Shown here one piece after another: positions 55,645 through 64,000 of a stretch of DNA of 64,000 nucleotides; within the stretch, counting starts at the first letter, position 1, and each line of letters starts with the position of its first letter. Location: the NCBI RefSeq assembly GCF_026625745.1, contig NZ_CP113061.1, positions 620,001 to 684,000 of the forward strand, read 5' to 3'. The notes beneath the pieces were generated by a model. The model worked only from the letters and a program-made list of their open reading frames with translations, had not been told where the DNA came from and ran no database searches. The stretch is from Asticcacaulis sp. SL142 (GTDB lineage: Bacteria > Pseudomonadota > Alphaproteobacteria > Caulobacterales > Caulobacteraceae). The translations under genes were made by a program, and so were the position numbers.

Positions 55645-57204
55645 ATGGAGCGCAGCTTTAATGCGGAAGACGCCTCCGCCTCTCTCTTTGACGCCCTGAT
55701 CAAAGCCAAATCCACAATGGGGGCGGAGCGTGTCATTATCGAGGATCAGGAACGCCAGCCGATCACCTATAAAGAATTATTTCGGCGCACCTTTGCTCTG
55801 GCTCGGCTTATCTCGAAACATATCGGTTCTGAACCCCGAACCGGCCTGATGCTGCCGACCAGCATTGGCGGCGCCATGTCATTCTTCGCGCTCCATGCCA
55901 ATGGCACGACGCCGGTTATGATTAATTTCACATCGGGTCAGGCCAACATCAAGGCGGCGGTGAATTTAACTCGCCTCACGACGATTTTGACCTCACGCCG
56001 ATTTGTTGAGCAAGCCAAGCTGGATGAGTTGATTGAGGCCATACAGGGCTATGTCAAGGTCGTCTATCTGGATGATCTGCGCAAAAAAGTGACCTTGGAT
56101 ATCAAGGCTTACGCCCTGTGGGGATCATTATTTCCGAAGCTTGCCGCCCATAAGGCCAAACCCTCTGATCCTGGCGTTATTCTGTTCACCTCAGGCTCGT
56201 TCGGCAGCCCGCGCGGTGTGGTCTTAAGCCAAAGTAACCTGACATCTAACGTCGCCCAACTGGACTGCCATATTGATATCAAGCGGGACTGGATTGCCTT
56301 CAATCCCATGCCGATTTTCCATTCGCTGGGCCTGACGGGTGGGGTTCTTATGCCTCTACTTTTGGGGCTGAGGTCGTTTCAATATCCCTCCCCGCTGCAT
56401 GTGAAGCAGATTCCGTCGCTGATAAAAGAAACTCAAGCGTCACTGTTTTTTTCGACCGACACCTTCCTCAATCAGTACGCCCGAACCGCTGAGCCCGATG
56501 CCTTTGAATCGCTGGATTTCATTGTTTGCGGCGCTGAAAAGGTGCGCGAAGAAACCCATCAACTGTTTAAAACCCAATTCGGGGGGGCGGAAATCCTCGA
56601 AGGCTATGGCGTTACTGAATCGTCTCCGGTCGTGGCGGTCAATAATCCGGCCCACAACCGTCACGGCACGGTCGGCCAACTTTTGCCGGGGATGAGCTAC
56701 CGGCTCGACCCGGTTGATGGTATTGCTGTCGGCGGGCGTCTTTTCATCAAGGGCCCCAATATTATGGCGGGTTACCTGAATGAGGCCAACCCCGATATTA
56801 TCGAAGCCCCAATGGATGGCTGGCACGACACGGGCGATATCGTCAATATTGATGACGAAGGCTATATCCACATACTTGGCCGTGTGAAACGGTTCGCTAA
56901 GATCGCCGGTGAAATGGTGTCCTTAACCGCCGTAGAGCGTATTGCCGAAGTCGTATGGCCGCAGAATCGCCATGCGGTGGTCGCTGTCGCGGATGATAAA
57001 AAAGGTGAGCGCCTAGTGCTAATCACCGATCATTCGACTGCTGATATTGCCACCCTGACCGATTGGGCCAAGGAAAATGGCGCACCCGTTCTGGCGATCC
57101 CTAAAAAGATCCTCAAAGTCAACGAAGTGCCGGTTTTAGGCTCAGGCAAGACCGACTATGTGACCCTTCAGCGCCTGGCCGATATTGAGGTGCGTGCGGC
57201 GTAA
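55645..57204 (+). CDS. AMP-dependent acyl ligase (Aas-like acyl-ACP/acyl-CoA synthetase)
   Basis: A 519-residue ANL-superfamily adenylating enzyme. The ATP loop is LFTSGSFGSPRGVVLSQSNL, with PIFHSLGLTGGVLMPLLLG, YGVTESSPV, GWHDTGDIV and the catalytic Lys in VPVLGSGKTDY near the C-terminus. The sequence is closest in style to the C-terminal half of Aas (acyl-ACP synthetase / 2-acylglycerophosphoethanolamine acyltransferase), but the acyltransferase domain is absent. It probably activates a fatty acid. GGGAG lies nine bases before the ATG. It shares strand and spacing with the degenerate hydrolase lipoprotein upstream. Confidence 0.86.
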   Translation: MERSFNAEDASASLFDALIKAKSTMGAERVIIEDQERQPITYKELFRRTFALARLISKHIGSEPRTGLMLPTSIGGAMSFFALHANGTTPVMINFTSGQANIKAAVNLTRLTTILTSRRFVEQAKLDELIEAIQGYVKVVYLDDLRKKVTLDIKAYALWGSLFPKLAAHKAKPSDPGVILFTSGSFGSPRGVVLSQSNLTSNVAQLDCHIDIKRDWIAFNPMPIFHSLGLTGGVLMPLLLGLRSFQYPSPLHVKQIPSLIKETQASLFFSTDTFLNQYARTAEPDAFESLDFIVCGAEKVREETHQLFKTQFGGAEILEGYGVTESSPVVAVNNPAHNRHGTVGQLLPGMSYRLDPVDGIAVGGRLFIKGPNIMAGYLNEANPDIIEAPMDGWHDTGDIVNIDDEGYIHILGRVKRFAKIAGEMVSLTAVERIAEVVWPQNRHAVVAVADDKKGERLVLITDHSTADIATLTDWAKENGAPVLAIPKKILKVNEVPVLGSGKTDYVTLQRLADIEVRAA

Positions 57205-57234
57205 TGCCGCATCGGTCAATACATCTATGTTGTC

Positions 57235-57263
57235 TTGACATCGCACATAAGCCACCGTCTAAA
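57235..57263 (+). promoter_or_regulatory. Possible promoter overlapping the DUF2946 gene start
   Basis: TTGACA (57235-57240), 17 bases and TCTAAA (57258-57263) make a good sigma-70 pattern. The start site would fall at or next to the ATG at 57271, so the gene would be leaderless from this promoter. Chance is possible. Confidence 0.3.
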
Positions 57264-57270
57264 GGCGAAT

Positions 57271-57693
57271 ATGGCCAGATCACGACCACATTGCAGAGCT
57301 AATACCGCCTCAGATACCCGTTTCTGGGCGTCTTTCGGCGTGGCGATCGCTCTGTTTTTGCAAGTCGTGTTCCCCACCCATGTGATGGCCATGTCGCGGG
57401 GCGGCGAAACTGTTTTCGTGATGTGTTCCGGCGATGGGGGCAATGCGCAACCGGTTGTCGATTACAACCTTACCGCCACACTCAAGGCCGAAGATTCTAC
57501 AAAGACCCAAGGGCTGAAATGTCCGGATTGCGTGTTGGCGAGCCTAACCGCCATAACGCCAGACTGGTCACATTTTGAGCCGGTTCAGTATCCGGCTATT
57601 GCCGCCATCGTTCCGTTAAACCGGGCGCATGAGCGGCCGCAGTCTCAGGCCCCGCCCCGTCCTCACTCCTGCGGACCACCCAGCCACATCTGA
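57271..57693 (+). CDS. DUF2946 family protein
   Basis: A 140-residue protein started at the ATG at 57271, with AAAGG five bases upstream. One N-terminal hydrophobic segment (FGVAIALFLQVVFPTHVMAM) is followed by MCSGDGGNAQP and, near the middle, KCPDCVLASL, the CxxC pattern of DUF2946. A Pro/His-rich C-terminus ends with HSCGPPSHI. DUF2946 genes commonly neighbour TonB receptors for metals. This one is followed by a TonB receptor and a PepSY protein, so it probably serves metal (copper or iron) uptake. The stop codon lies inside the arm of the downstream hairpin. Confidence 0.78.
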   Translation: MARSRPHCRANTASDTRFWASFGVAIALFLQVVFPTHVMAMSRGGETVFVMCSGDGGNAQPVVDYNLTATLKAEDSTKTQGLKCPDCVLASLTAITPDWSHFEPVQYPAIAAIVPLNRAHERPQSQAPPRPHSCGPPSHI

Positions 57694-57750
57694 AATACAT
57701 CACCTGCGTCCGGTCTTTACCCGGACGTGCCTATTTCTGTTTCAGATGTG
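57685..57750 (+). promoter_or_regulatory. Two-part hairpin between the DUF2946 and TonB-receptor genes
   Basis: The outer stem pairs CACATCTGAAA (57685-57695) with TTTCAGATGTG (57740-57750), 11 of 11. Inside it CGTCCGG (57707-57713) pairs with CCGGACG (57721-57727). The DUF2946 stop codon is in the left arm. The right arm ends 7 bases before the receptor ATG (57758), so the structure borders the ribosome site. It may set relative expression of the two genes. No T run follows. Confidence 0.6.
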
Positions 57751-57757
57751 AAGTCCC

Positions 57758-59821
57758 ATGACAAAATTATCCTGTGCGCTGCTGACCAGCGCATCCCTGC
57801 TTGCCCTGCCGGTTTATACTCATGCCGCAGAGGCCGAGACTGATATCCCGACCGTTATCGTCACTGCCAACGCGTCTTCAGAAGACCCCAGTGTCGTCAA
57901 AACCACCCGTGAAAAGCTGGCCCGCACGCCGGGCGCCGTCTCGGTGGTCGCCAATGAGACCTATAGCAACAGCTATGCTATGGGCCTGTTTGATACCCTG
58001 AAAAATGTCTCCGGCGTGTTTGCCCAAAAGAAGTTCGGTGAAGACAGCCGCTTTTCGATTCGCGGCTCCGGTATCGGCAACAACACCCACAACCGGGGCA
58101 CATGGCTGAGTGTTGACGGCATCCCCCTCAATCAGGCCGATGGCTCAGGTGATTTTCAGGAAATCGATCCGTTATCCGCCCGTTATATCGAGGTTTACAA
58201 GGGTGGAAATGCCTTGCGCTTCGGTGGCTCTCAGCTTGGCGGCGCGGTCAACTATGTCACCCCCACCGGCTATGATGCCGGATACCGCAGTCTTTTGCGC
58301 GTCGAAGGCGGCTCATTCGGCACGGCCCGCGCCCATGTGGCCTATGCCGATGTTATTGGCGATTACGACCTTTATCTGGCCACAACCGTGCTTCGTGCCG
58401 ATGGCTGGCGCGACAATGCCGATCAGGAAGCTAAGCGGTTGACCTTAAACCTCGGCCGCCGTTTCGGTGATAATCGGTCTGTGCGCTTCATTTTTCAGGG
58501 CAATGACCTTGATCAGCGTATTTCAGGCGCGCTTAGTCAGACAGAGGCTCTGACGACACCGGAAATGACCAACGCGCCCAACTACGCCGCCGTCAAATAC
58601 GGTCGCAATGTGAAGTCTGCGCGCGGCACCTTGCAAACCGACTGGCAAATCAATGAGGACTGGCGCTTTGAAGGCGGTGTCTATGCGGCCTGGAAACATC
58701 TGATCCACCCTATCTCAATCCACATCGACCAGCAGTCCCAGAATTACGGGGCCTTTGGCCGCTTTGATGGCAAGGGTGAAATCGGCGGTAAGGCCTATGA
58801 CCTGTTCATCGGCGCCAACTACCGTAAAGGTCTGGTCGATAGCCACACAACCACCAATGTGTTGGGCTCACCCGGCATGGTCATAGGCGAAGCGGTTCAA
58901 AACTCTGAAAGCTGGGATGTATTCGCCGAAGGCCGTCTGTTTGTCACCGACCAACTGGCTTTGATCACGGGTGGTTCCTACGGCTGGACTAAGCGCGATT
59001 ACATAAACCACCTGAATATTGCCAACAACGCTGATAAGGATTTTGACTGGTTCGCGCCACGCATCGGATTTATGTGGCAGAACGAAACCGGCCATCAGGT
59101 CTTTGCCAATATCACCAAATCGGTCGAAGCGCCCAACTATGGTGCGTTGGTTCAAAGCCCATTGCCGCAGTTTGTGAATGTGCAACCGCAAGAGGCTGTG
59201 ACCGCTGAAATCGGCACCCGCGGACGCAGCGCGCATTTCGTCTGGGATGCATCCATATACCGTGCCGAAATCGACGGTGAAATGCTGACCTATATTCCGG
59301 TCGATGCGGGCCTTCCGGCGGCAACCTTCAATGCGCAAAACACAATCCATCAGGGCTTAGAGACCGCACTGGACTGGAAAATCGGAACTATTGGCGGGTG
59401 GTCGACTGTCCTTCGCCAGACCTACACTTGGTCTGATTTCAAATTCGATGGCGATAAGGTCTATAGCGACAATCAGTTACCGGTGGTGCCTGAGCATTAT
59501 TACCGCGGTGAGATGTCTTTCAGTCATGGAAATGGCTGGCGGGTAGCCCCGTCGGTAGAATGGGTACCAGAAGACGTGTGGGTTGATTTCGCCAACACCA
59601 CAAAGGCACCGAGCTACACCGTCTGGAACCTGTCGGTGTCCAAACGTCTGAGCCCCTCAATCGAAATTTATGTCGATGCCCGTAATCTTGGCGACGAGCG
59701 CTATATCTCAAGCGTCAATTCTGTGACCGACTTTACCAAGGTCGCGGCCTCTGCCCGGAGAGTGTTCTGGCCCGGCGAAGGTCGGGCGGTAATTGTCGGC
59801 ATCAAACTGATGAGCCGATAA
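57758..59821 (+). CDS. TonB-dependent outer-membrane receptor
   Basis: A 687-residue receptor. Residues 1-24 are a signal peptide. TVIVTANASS resembles a TonB box near residue 32. The plug domain has RTPGAVSVVANETY, LKNVSGVFAQKKFGEDSRFSIRGSG, LSVDGIPLN and LRFGGSQLGGAVNYVTP. A 22-strand-type barrel follows with ANITKSVEAPNYG, and the C-terminus ends in IVGIKLMSR. The ligand is probably a metal or siderophore, judging by the DUF2946 and PepSY neighbours. The PepSY gene follows after one base. Confidence 0.93.
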   Translation: MTKLSCALLTSASLLALPVYTHAAEAETDIPTVIVTANASSEDPSVVKTTREKLARTPGAVSVVANETYSNSYAMGLFDTLKNVSGVFAQKKFGEDSRFSIRGSGIGNNTHNRGTWLSVDGIPLNQADGSGDFQEIDPLSARYIEVYKGGNALRFGGSQLGGAVNYVTPTGYDAGYRSLLRVEGGSFGTARAHVAYADVIGDYDLYLATTVLRADGWRDNADQEAKRLTLNLGRRFGDNRSVRFIFQGNDLDQRISGALSQTEALTTPEMTNAPNYAAVKYGRNVKSARGTLQTDWQINEDWRFEGGVYAAWKHLIHPISIHIDQQSQNYGAFGRFDGKGEIGGKAYDLFIGANYRKGLVDSHTTTNVLGSPGMVIGEAVQNSESWDVFAEGRLFVTDQLALITGGSYGWTKRDYINHLNIANNADKDFDWFAPRIGFMWQNETGHQVFANITKSVEAPNYGALVQSPLPQFVNVQPQEAVTAEIGTRGRSAHFVWDASIYRAEIDGEMLTYIPVDAGLPAATFNAQNTIHQGLETALDWKIGTIGGWSTVLRQTYTWSDFKFDGDKVYSDNQLPVVPEHYYRGEMSFSHGNGWRVAPSVEWVPEDVWVDFANTTKAPSYTVWNLSVSKRLSPSIEIYVDARNLGDERYISSVNSVTDFTKVAASARRVFWPGEGRAVIVGIKLMSR

Positions 59822-59822
59822 G

Positions 59823-61175
59823 ATGGAACCGGTGGCAAACGATAAGGTTCGCCGCCGGATCATCGATTATCGGATGATCTGGCGATGGCATTTTTATGCA
59901 GGCTTATTCTGCATTCCGTTCATTATTATTCTGACGCTGACGGGCACGACCTACCTGTTCAAGCCGCAGATCGAGGCGGCGTTAGAAGCCAAATACAATA
60001 ATCTGACCTTTGACGGCGCCCCCAAGCCCGTCAGTCAGCAGATTTATACGGCCATGCACGCTATGCATGGCGCCACGCTGACGCAGGTAGACATCCGCGA
60101 CAATCCCCATGATGCGTTGCGGGTAACGCTAAACGATGGCGGGGAACTGTACCGTCTCTATGTCCACCCCCAGAGTCTGGATATCCTCAAAGCCCAACCC
60201 CTAGATGAGCGCTTTATGGCCATCATCAAAAACATCCACGGTGAACTGACTATAGGCAAGCCCGGTGAGATCATTGTTGAATTGGCTGCCTCCTGGGCCA
60301 TCGTCCTGATTGTAACAGGACTTTATCTCTGGTGGCCGCGTCAGGTCACGGGTTGGGCGGGCATACTATGGCCACGATTGAATGGTGGATCGCGCCTGTT
60401 CTGGCGCGATATTCATGCGGTGACAGGGATTTATATCTCCACCTTCGCCCTGATACTCCTGCTTTCAGGTCTGCCGTGGACTTCGGTATGGGGTACAGGC
60501 TTCAAGGCGGTGGTGGCCGCAACCAAGCCCGCTTCCGCCAAAGCCGAATGGAGTAGCAACCGCGCCCAGGACAAACAACAGGCTAAGGCCGACCACACCC
60601 ACCATGGCCAAGGAGCCCCCGCAAAGGGTATGGGGGCCGATATGGGCACAGATCTGACCGGCATAGACGCTTTGCTGCCCATAGTGCGCTCGCTTAACGT
60701 GCCCGCACCCGTTGTCATCAAGCCTGATGGGGATCGCTTGTGGCAGGCAGCCTCTACTACACAAAACTTGACCGCCCGTCGCACAGTAACCTTAAGTGCG
60801 GATACTGGTGAAGTCGTCAAACAAACCGGCTTTGCCGAAAAAGCCTTTATGGATAAGGTCGTCCTGACGGCGATTTCATTGCATGAAGGCCATTTGTTCG
60901 GCTGGTTCAATCAGTTACTGGGACTTCTTACCGCACTGGGTTTACTGACCTTAAGTGTGAGCGCCGTCATCATGTGGTGGTCAAAACGGCCGGTTGACAG
61001 GTTGGGAGCACCCGCAACGCTTGACGGAAAACCTGGCGGTCGTCTACTGCTCATCATAGTGTTCATGGCGGCTTTTCTACCAGTTATGGCCATAAGCCTT
61101 ATACTTATCGCTGTGCTGGAACGGTTTGTCTTGAGGTGCATTCCGCCGGTCAGAGATTGGTTGGGGCTCACCTAA
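59823..61175 (+). CDS. PepSY-associated transmembrane protein
   Basis: A 450-residue inner-membrane protein of the PepSY-TM family, often encoded with TonB receptors and related to siderophore/ferric reductases. Helices include FYAGLFCIPFIIILTLTGTTYLF, LAASWAIVLIVTGLYLWW, ISTFALILLLSGLPW and LGLLTALGLLTLSVSAVIMWW. The family's WRWHFYAGL, FWRDIHAVTGIY and LHEGHLFGWFNQLLGL carry candidate heme or metal His residues. A His/Met-rich periplasmic loop (KADHTHHGQ, then KGMGADMG) suggests metal binding. It ends the DUF2946-receptor-PepSY operon, and a terminator follows. Confidence 0.9.
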   Translation: MEPVANDKVRRRIIDYRMIWRWHFYAGLFCIPFIIILTLTGTTYLFKPQIEAALEAKYNNLTFDGAPKPVSQQIYTAMHAMHGATLTQVDIRDNPHDALRVTLNDGGELYRLYVHPQSLDILKAQPLDERFMAIIKNIHGELTIGKPGEIIVELAASWAIVLIVTGLYLWWPRQVTGWAGILWPRLNGGSRLFWRDIHAVTGIYISTFALILLLSGLPWTSVWGTGFKAVVAATKPASAKAEWSSNRAQDKQQAKADHTHHGQGAPAKGMGADMGTDLTGIDALLPIVRSLNVPAPVVIKPDGDRLWQAASTTQNLTARRTVTLSADTGEVVKQTGFAEKAFMDKVVLTAISLHEGHLFGWFNQLLGLLTALGLLTLSVSAVIMWWSKRPVDRLGAPATLDGKPGGRLLLIIVFMAAFLPVMAISLILIAVLERFVLRCIPPVRDWLGLT

Positions 61176-61182
61176 CAACAAA

Positions 61183-61211
61183 AAAAGCCCGGTAAATCTG
61201 CCGGGCTTTTT
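61183..61211. terminator. Bidirectional terminator between the PepSY gene and lpdA
   Basis: AAAAGCCCGG (61183-61192) pairs with CCGGGCTTTT (61201-61210) around an eight-base loop. An A run on one side and a T run on the other allow it to end both converging transcripts. Confidence 0.93.
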
Positions 61212-61229
61212 CGTCTAGTTTACTGCCGT

Positions 61230-62630
61230 TTAAGTGTTGATGACCCGACCATCAGCATCCAAAGATGCTTCGAGGATGGCTTCCGACATGGTCGGGTGCG
61301 GGAACACGGTGCCTTGCAGGTCTTCTTCTGTGGCTTCCATGGTGATGGCCAGACAGAAGCCCTGAACCATTTCGGTCACATTAGCACCGATCATGTGCGC
61401 TCCTAAAAGCGCCCCGGTTGTCTTCTCAAAAATGACCTTCACAAAACCAAGCGTCTCAGACGACGCCACTGCCCGGCCATTGGCACGGAAGGGGAAACGT
61501 CCGATTTTGACATCGAGTTTTTGTTCTTTAGCCGCCTGCTCGGTGATACCAACGGATGCAACTTCAGGCGTGGCGTAGGTACAGCCCGGAATCGGCGGAT
61601 TGAGATTGGACAACTTGCGGCCGGCCATATAGTCCGCCGCATGCACAGCTTCATGCGAGGCCTTATGCGCCAGCCAGGGCGGGCCTGCGCAGTCACCAAT
61701 GGCATAAAGACCTTTAACATTGGTCTTGCCATGGCTGTCGTTTTTAACATGGCCGCGGTCCATGACCACACCCAGCTTTTCAAGACCGATACCGTCAGTA
61801 TTAGCCACGATACCCACTGCGACAATGCAGCCTTCGGCGGTCAGAATTTCTGACTTTCCAGCGACTTCGACATGAACCGCTACGCCCTTGGTGGGCTTTT
61901 CGATCTTGGTGACCTTGGCGCCGACGCGGAAATTGATACCACGCTTTTTGAAGGCCTTAAGCGCCTCCGCCGATACTTCATGATCTTCGACCGGCAGGAT
62001 GCGGTCCATAGCCTCAACGACCGTGACCTCAGTCCCCAGCGCCTTATAGAAGCTGGCAAACTCAATGCCGATTGCGCCTGAACCAATGATAATCAGCGAC
62101 TTCGGCTGAGACTTTGGTGCCAAGGCATTGCGATAGGTCCAGATACGCTCACCATCAGAAACCGCACCGATGGCCGGAATTTCCCGCGCACGGGCACCAA
62201 CGGCCAGCATGACGTTCTTGGCTTCAATCGTCTGTGTGCCGCCAGCTTTGAGCGTCACGACAACCTTGGGTGCATCCTTACCGGGCTCTAATACCGCCGA
62301 GCCTTCGATGACATCGATTTTGTTTTTCTTCATGAGATAGGCGACGCCGCCGCTCATGGTCTTGGTCACGCCGCGCGAACGTTGAATGACTTTTTCAAAA
62401 TCATAGCCGGGGTTTGATGCCGAAAGTCCGTAATCCTCAAGATGGTGAAGCTTATCATAGACTTCGGCCGATTTCAGCAGCGCCTTGGCCGGGATGCAGC
62501 CCCAGTTCAGGCAGATGCCACCCAGGGCTTCACGCTCGACGATGGCGACCTTAAGGCCATTCTGAGAGGCACGAATGGCACCTTCATAACCGCCGGGGCC
62601 GGAACCGATAACAACGAGATCATAAGACAT
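61230..62630 (-). CDS. lpdA: Dihydrolipoyl dehydrogenase (E3)
   Basis: A 466-residue flavoprotein that reoxidises dihydrolipoyl groups of 2-oxoacid dehydrogenase complexes with NAD+. FAD motif VIGSGPGGYEGAIRASQNG, redox disulfide in GGICLNWGCIPAK (Cys40 and Cys45), NAD motif IIGSGAIGIEFASFY, and the C-terminal His-Glu pair in HPTMSE (His445, Glu450) are all present. Its position after pdhC suggests it serves pyruvate dehydrogenase. A terminator-like hairpin at 62704-62737 lies between them, so it may also have its own promoter. Confidence 0.97.
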   Translation of the reverse strand: MSYDLVVIGSGPGGYEGAIRASQNGLKVAIVEREALGGICLNWGCIPAKALLKSAEVYDKLHHLEDYGLSASNPGYDFEKVIQRSRGVTKTMSGGVAYLMKKNKIDVIEGSAVLEPGKDAPKVVVTLKAGGTQTIEAKNVMLAVGARAREIPAIGAVSDGERIWTYRNALAPKSQPKSLIIIGSGAIGIEFASFYKALGTEVTVVEAMDRILPVEDHEVSAEALKAFKKRGINFRVGAKVTKIEKPTKGVAVHVEVAGKSEILTAEGCIVAVGIVANTDGIGLEKLGVVMDRGHVKNDSHGKTNVKGLYAIGDCAGPPWLAHKASHEAVHAADYMAGRKLSNLNPPIPGCTYATPEVASVGITEQAAKEQKLDVKIGRFPFRANGRAVASSETLGFVKVIFEKTTGALLGAHMIGANVTEMVQGFCLAITMEATEEDLQGTVFPHPTMSEAILEASLDADGRVINT

Positions 62631-62703
62631 GGAGAGAGTTCCTCCTAAGCATCGCCCGAAAAGTGTTTCGCGGTTTTCGGATCAGCGATGCGATAAATAA
62701 AAT

Positions 62704-62737
62704 GTAAAAACAGGCGCACCATAGTGCGCCCGTTTTT
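62704..62737 (-). terminator. Terminator overlapping the pdhC stop codon
   Basis: Read on the minus strand, GGCGCAC (62730-62724) pairs perfectly with GTGCGCC (62719-62713) around a four-base loop. A TGTTTTTAC tract follows. It would reduce read-through from pdhC into lpdA. Confidence 0.75.
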
Positions 62738-64000
62738 ATGCCAGCATCTTAATCGGATCTTGCAACAGATCCTTTAGCGCCGTGATGTACTTCGCACCAA
62801 TCGAGCCATCGACGACGCGGTGATCGCAAGTCAAAGTCACGGTCATGACGGTGGCCACGGCTAACTGACCGCCCTTGACGACCGGGCGCTGTTCACCAGT
62901 TCCGACAGACAGGATACAGCCTTGTGGTTCGTTGATGATCGAGGCAAATTGCTTGATACCAAACATACCCAGATTGGATACAGAGAATGTGCCGCCCTGG
63001 AATTCTTCGGGTTTCAGTTTACGGTCACGGGCGCGCGCGGCGAGATCTTTAGTTTCCTTGGCAATTTGCGCCAAGGATTTGGTCTCGGCCTTGCGGATGA
63101 TCGGGGTAATAAGCCCGCCATCAATCGCCACAGCCATAGCAATATCGGCATTGTGATGCATGGCAATGCCTTCGGTTGTGAAGGACGCATTGGCTTCTGG
63201 TACTTGCTTAAGCGCCAGTGCTACCGCCTTTATGACGATGTCGTTGACCGAAACCTTAACACCTTGCGATTCCAGCGCCGTGTTTATCTTGGCACGGGCA
63301 GCCAGCAGATTGTCGATTTCGATATCGATCGTCAGCGGGAAGTGCGGAATATCACGGAAGCTGTCGGTCAGGCGACGCGCGATAACTTTGCGCATGCCAT
63401 CCAGCGGCACGAGGTCATAGGAACCCGGTGCGATGCCCAGTTGCTCAAGGCTTTGGGCCTTACGCGGTTCACTGGCAGCGGCAATCGCAGGTGCTGACCC
63501 GGCTTTACCAGCGCCGGTTTTCAGGGCGTCTTCGATATCGCGCTTGATCACGCGGCCATGTGGGCCCGTGCCTTTGAGCAGTTTGAGATCAAGCTTATTG
63601 ATCTCAGCCAAGCGTCGCGCCAAGGGCGATGCCGCCACCCGCGCACCAGATGATGCCGCCGGAGCTGATACCGGGGCAGCCGCCGCTACTGGAGCCACTT
63701 CCGCCTTGGGAGCTTCGGTTTTGGCTGGCTCAGCCGCCTTTTGAGGCGCCGGTGCGGCAGAACCACCCTCACCTGCCAAACGCGCAATCGGCGTATTGAC
63801 CTTGACGCCTTCGGTGCCAGCCTCAATCAGGATGGCTTCGATAGTGCCTTCGTCGACGGCTTCGACTTCCATCGTCGCCTTATCGGTTTCAATTTCAGCA
63901 ATCACGTCACCGGCGGAGACGCTGTCTCCAACCTTAACGTGCCACTTCGCCAGAATGCCCTCTTCCATCGTAGGCGAAAGGGCCGGCATCAGAATATCAG
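62736..64000 (-). CDS. pdhC: Pyruvate dehydrogenase E2 (dihydrolipoamide acetyltransferase), 5' end outside the window
   Basis: The C-terminal part of the E2 core of pyruvate dehydrogenase. The open frame runs to the window edge (DIL before [11 protein letters not shown]), so the true start lies beyond 64000. Counting from the Met codon at 63989, the lipoyl lysine is Lys37 in [10 protein letters not shown]. An Ala/Pro linker follows, then the E3/E1-binding domain ([16 protein letters not shown] with [11 protein letters not shown]) and the catalytic domain ending in [13 protein letters not shown]. The single lipoyl domain and [11 protein letters not shown] motif indicate pyruvate rather than 2-oxoglutarate dehydrogenase. 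LipA and LpdA encoded nearby supply the lipoyl group and E3. Confidence 0.95.
   Translation of the reverse strand, partial: DILMPALSPTMEEGILAKWHVKVGDSVSAGDVIAEIETDKATMEVEAVDEGTIEAILIEAGTEGVKVNTPIARLAGEGGSAAPAPQKAAEPAKTEAPKAEVAPVAAAAPVSAPAASSGARVAASPLARRLAEINKLDLKLLKGTGPHGRVIKRDIEDALKTGAGKAGSAPAIAAASEPRKAQSLEQLGIAPGSYDLVPLDGMRKVIARRLTDSFRDIPHFPLTIDIEIDNLLAARAKINTALESQGVKVSVNDIVIKAVALALKQVPEANASFTTEGIAMHHNADIAMAVAIDGGLITPIIRKAETKSLAQIAKETKDLAARARDRKLKPEEFQGGTFSVSNLGMFGIKQFASIINEPQGCILSVGTGEQRPVVKGGQLAVATVMTVTLTCDHRVVDGSIGAKYITALKDLLQDPIKMLA

Overview
The window looks like the chromosome of an alphaproteobacterium of the order Caulobacterales. The gene content and order support this: glpX-recJ; nuoA-N followed by birA, coaX and RNase J; tpiA divergent from ppiD-trpE; hfq-hflX; ntrY-ntrX next to dusB and a fused ispDF; and lipA and a COQ10 homologue near lpdA and pdhC. 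Base composition appears moderate, by eye in the mid-50s percent G+C, which suits Asticcacaulis better than Caulobacter. The genus is an inference.

Layout. 1-500: a possible terminator and two identical tandem tRNA-Glu genes. 494-7178: recJ, glpX, a small exported protein, a class I PHA synthase with a basic N-terminal tail, and an Ldh2-family ketimine/2-oxoacid reductase. 7167-26205: a minus-strand block of about 19 kb. It encodes complex I (nuoA to nuoN), three unrelated small membrane-protein genes lying between nuo genes, then birA, coaX and rnj. nuoL is broken by a one-base frameshift in a His-rich linker. 26436-26841: tandem tRNA-Asp genes with a promoter and terminator. 27078-30239: a large autotransporter between terminators. 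30320-33880: tpiA-secG-pyrG-Rid on the minus strand. 34122-37536: ppiD-trpE, after which the usual trpG is missing and a decayed IS1595-type transposase and a DUF2971 gene are found instead.

39048-49786: mazG, a sugar-type symporter with a palindromic operator-like site, an HxlR regulator, hflX, hfq, a D-amino-acid aminotransferase-like gene, ntrX, ntrY and dusB, with no ntrB/ntrC. 49885-54353: a GNAT gene, ispDF, sodB with a strong 5' UTR hairpin, a CinA-type amidohydrolase, a COQ10 homologue and lipA. 54589-61175: an accessory block with a lipoprotein whose alpha/beta-hydrolase nucleophile is missing, an Aas-like acyl ligase, and a DUF2946/TonB-receptor/PepSY metal-uptake set. 61230-64000: lpdA and the 5'-truncated pdhC (E2) of pyruvate dehydrogenase.

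Most of the window is conserved housekeeping sequence. I found no CRISPR array, prophage or clearly new multi-gene system. The best leads are the DUF2946/TonB/PepSY set with its intergenic hairpin, the degenerate hydrolase plus acyl ligase pair, the disrupted trp locus, the nuoL frameshift, and several operator or RNA-structure candidates.
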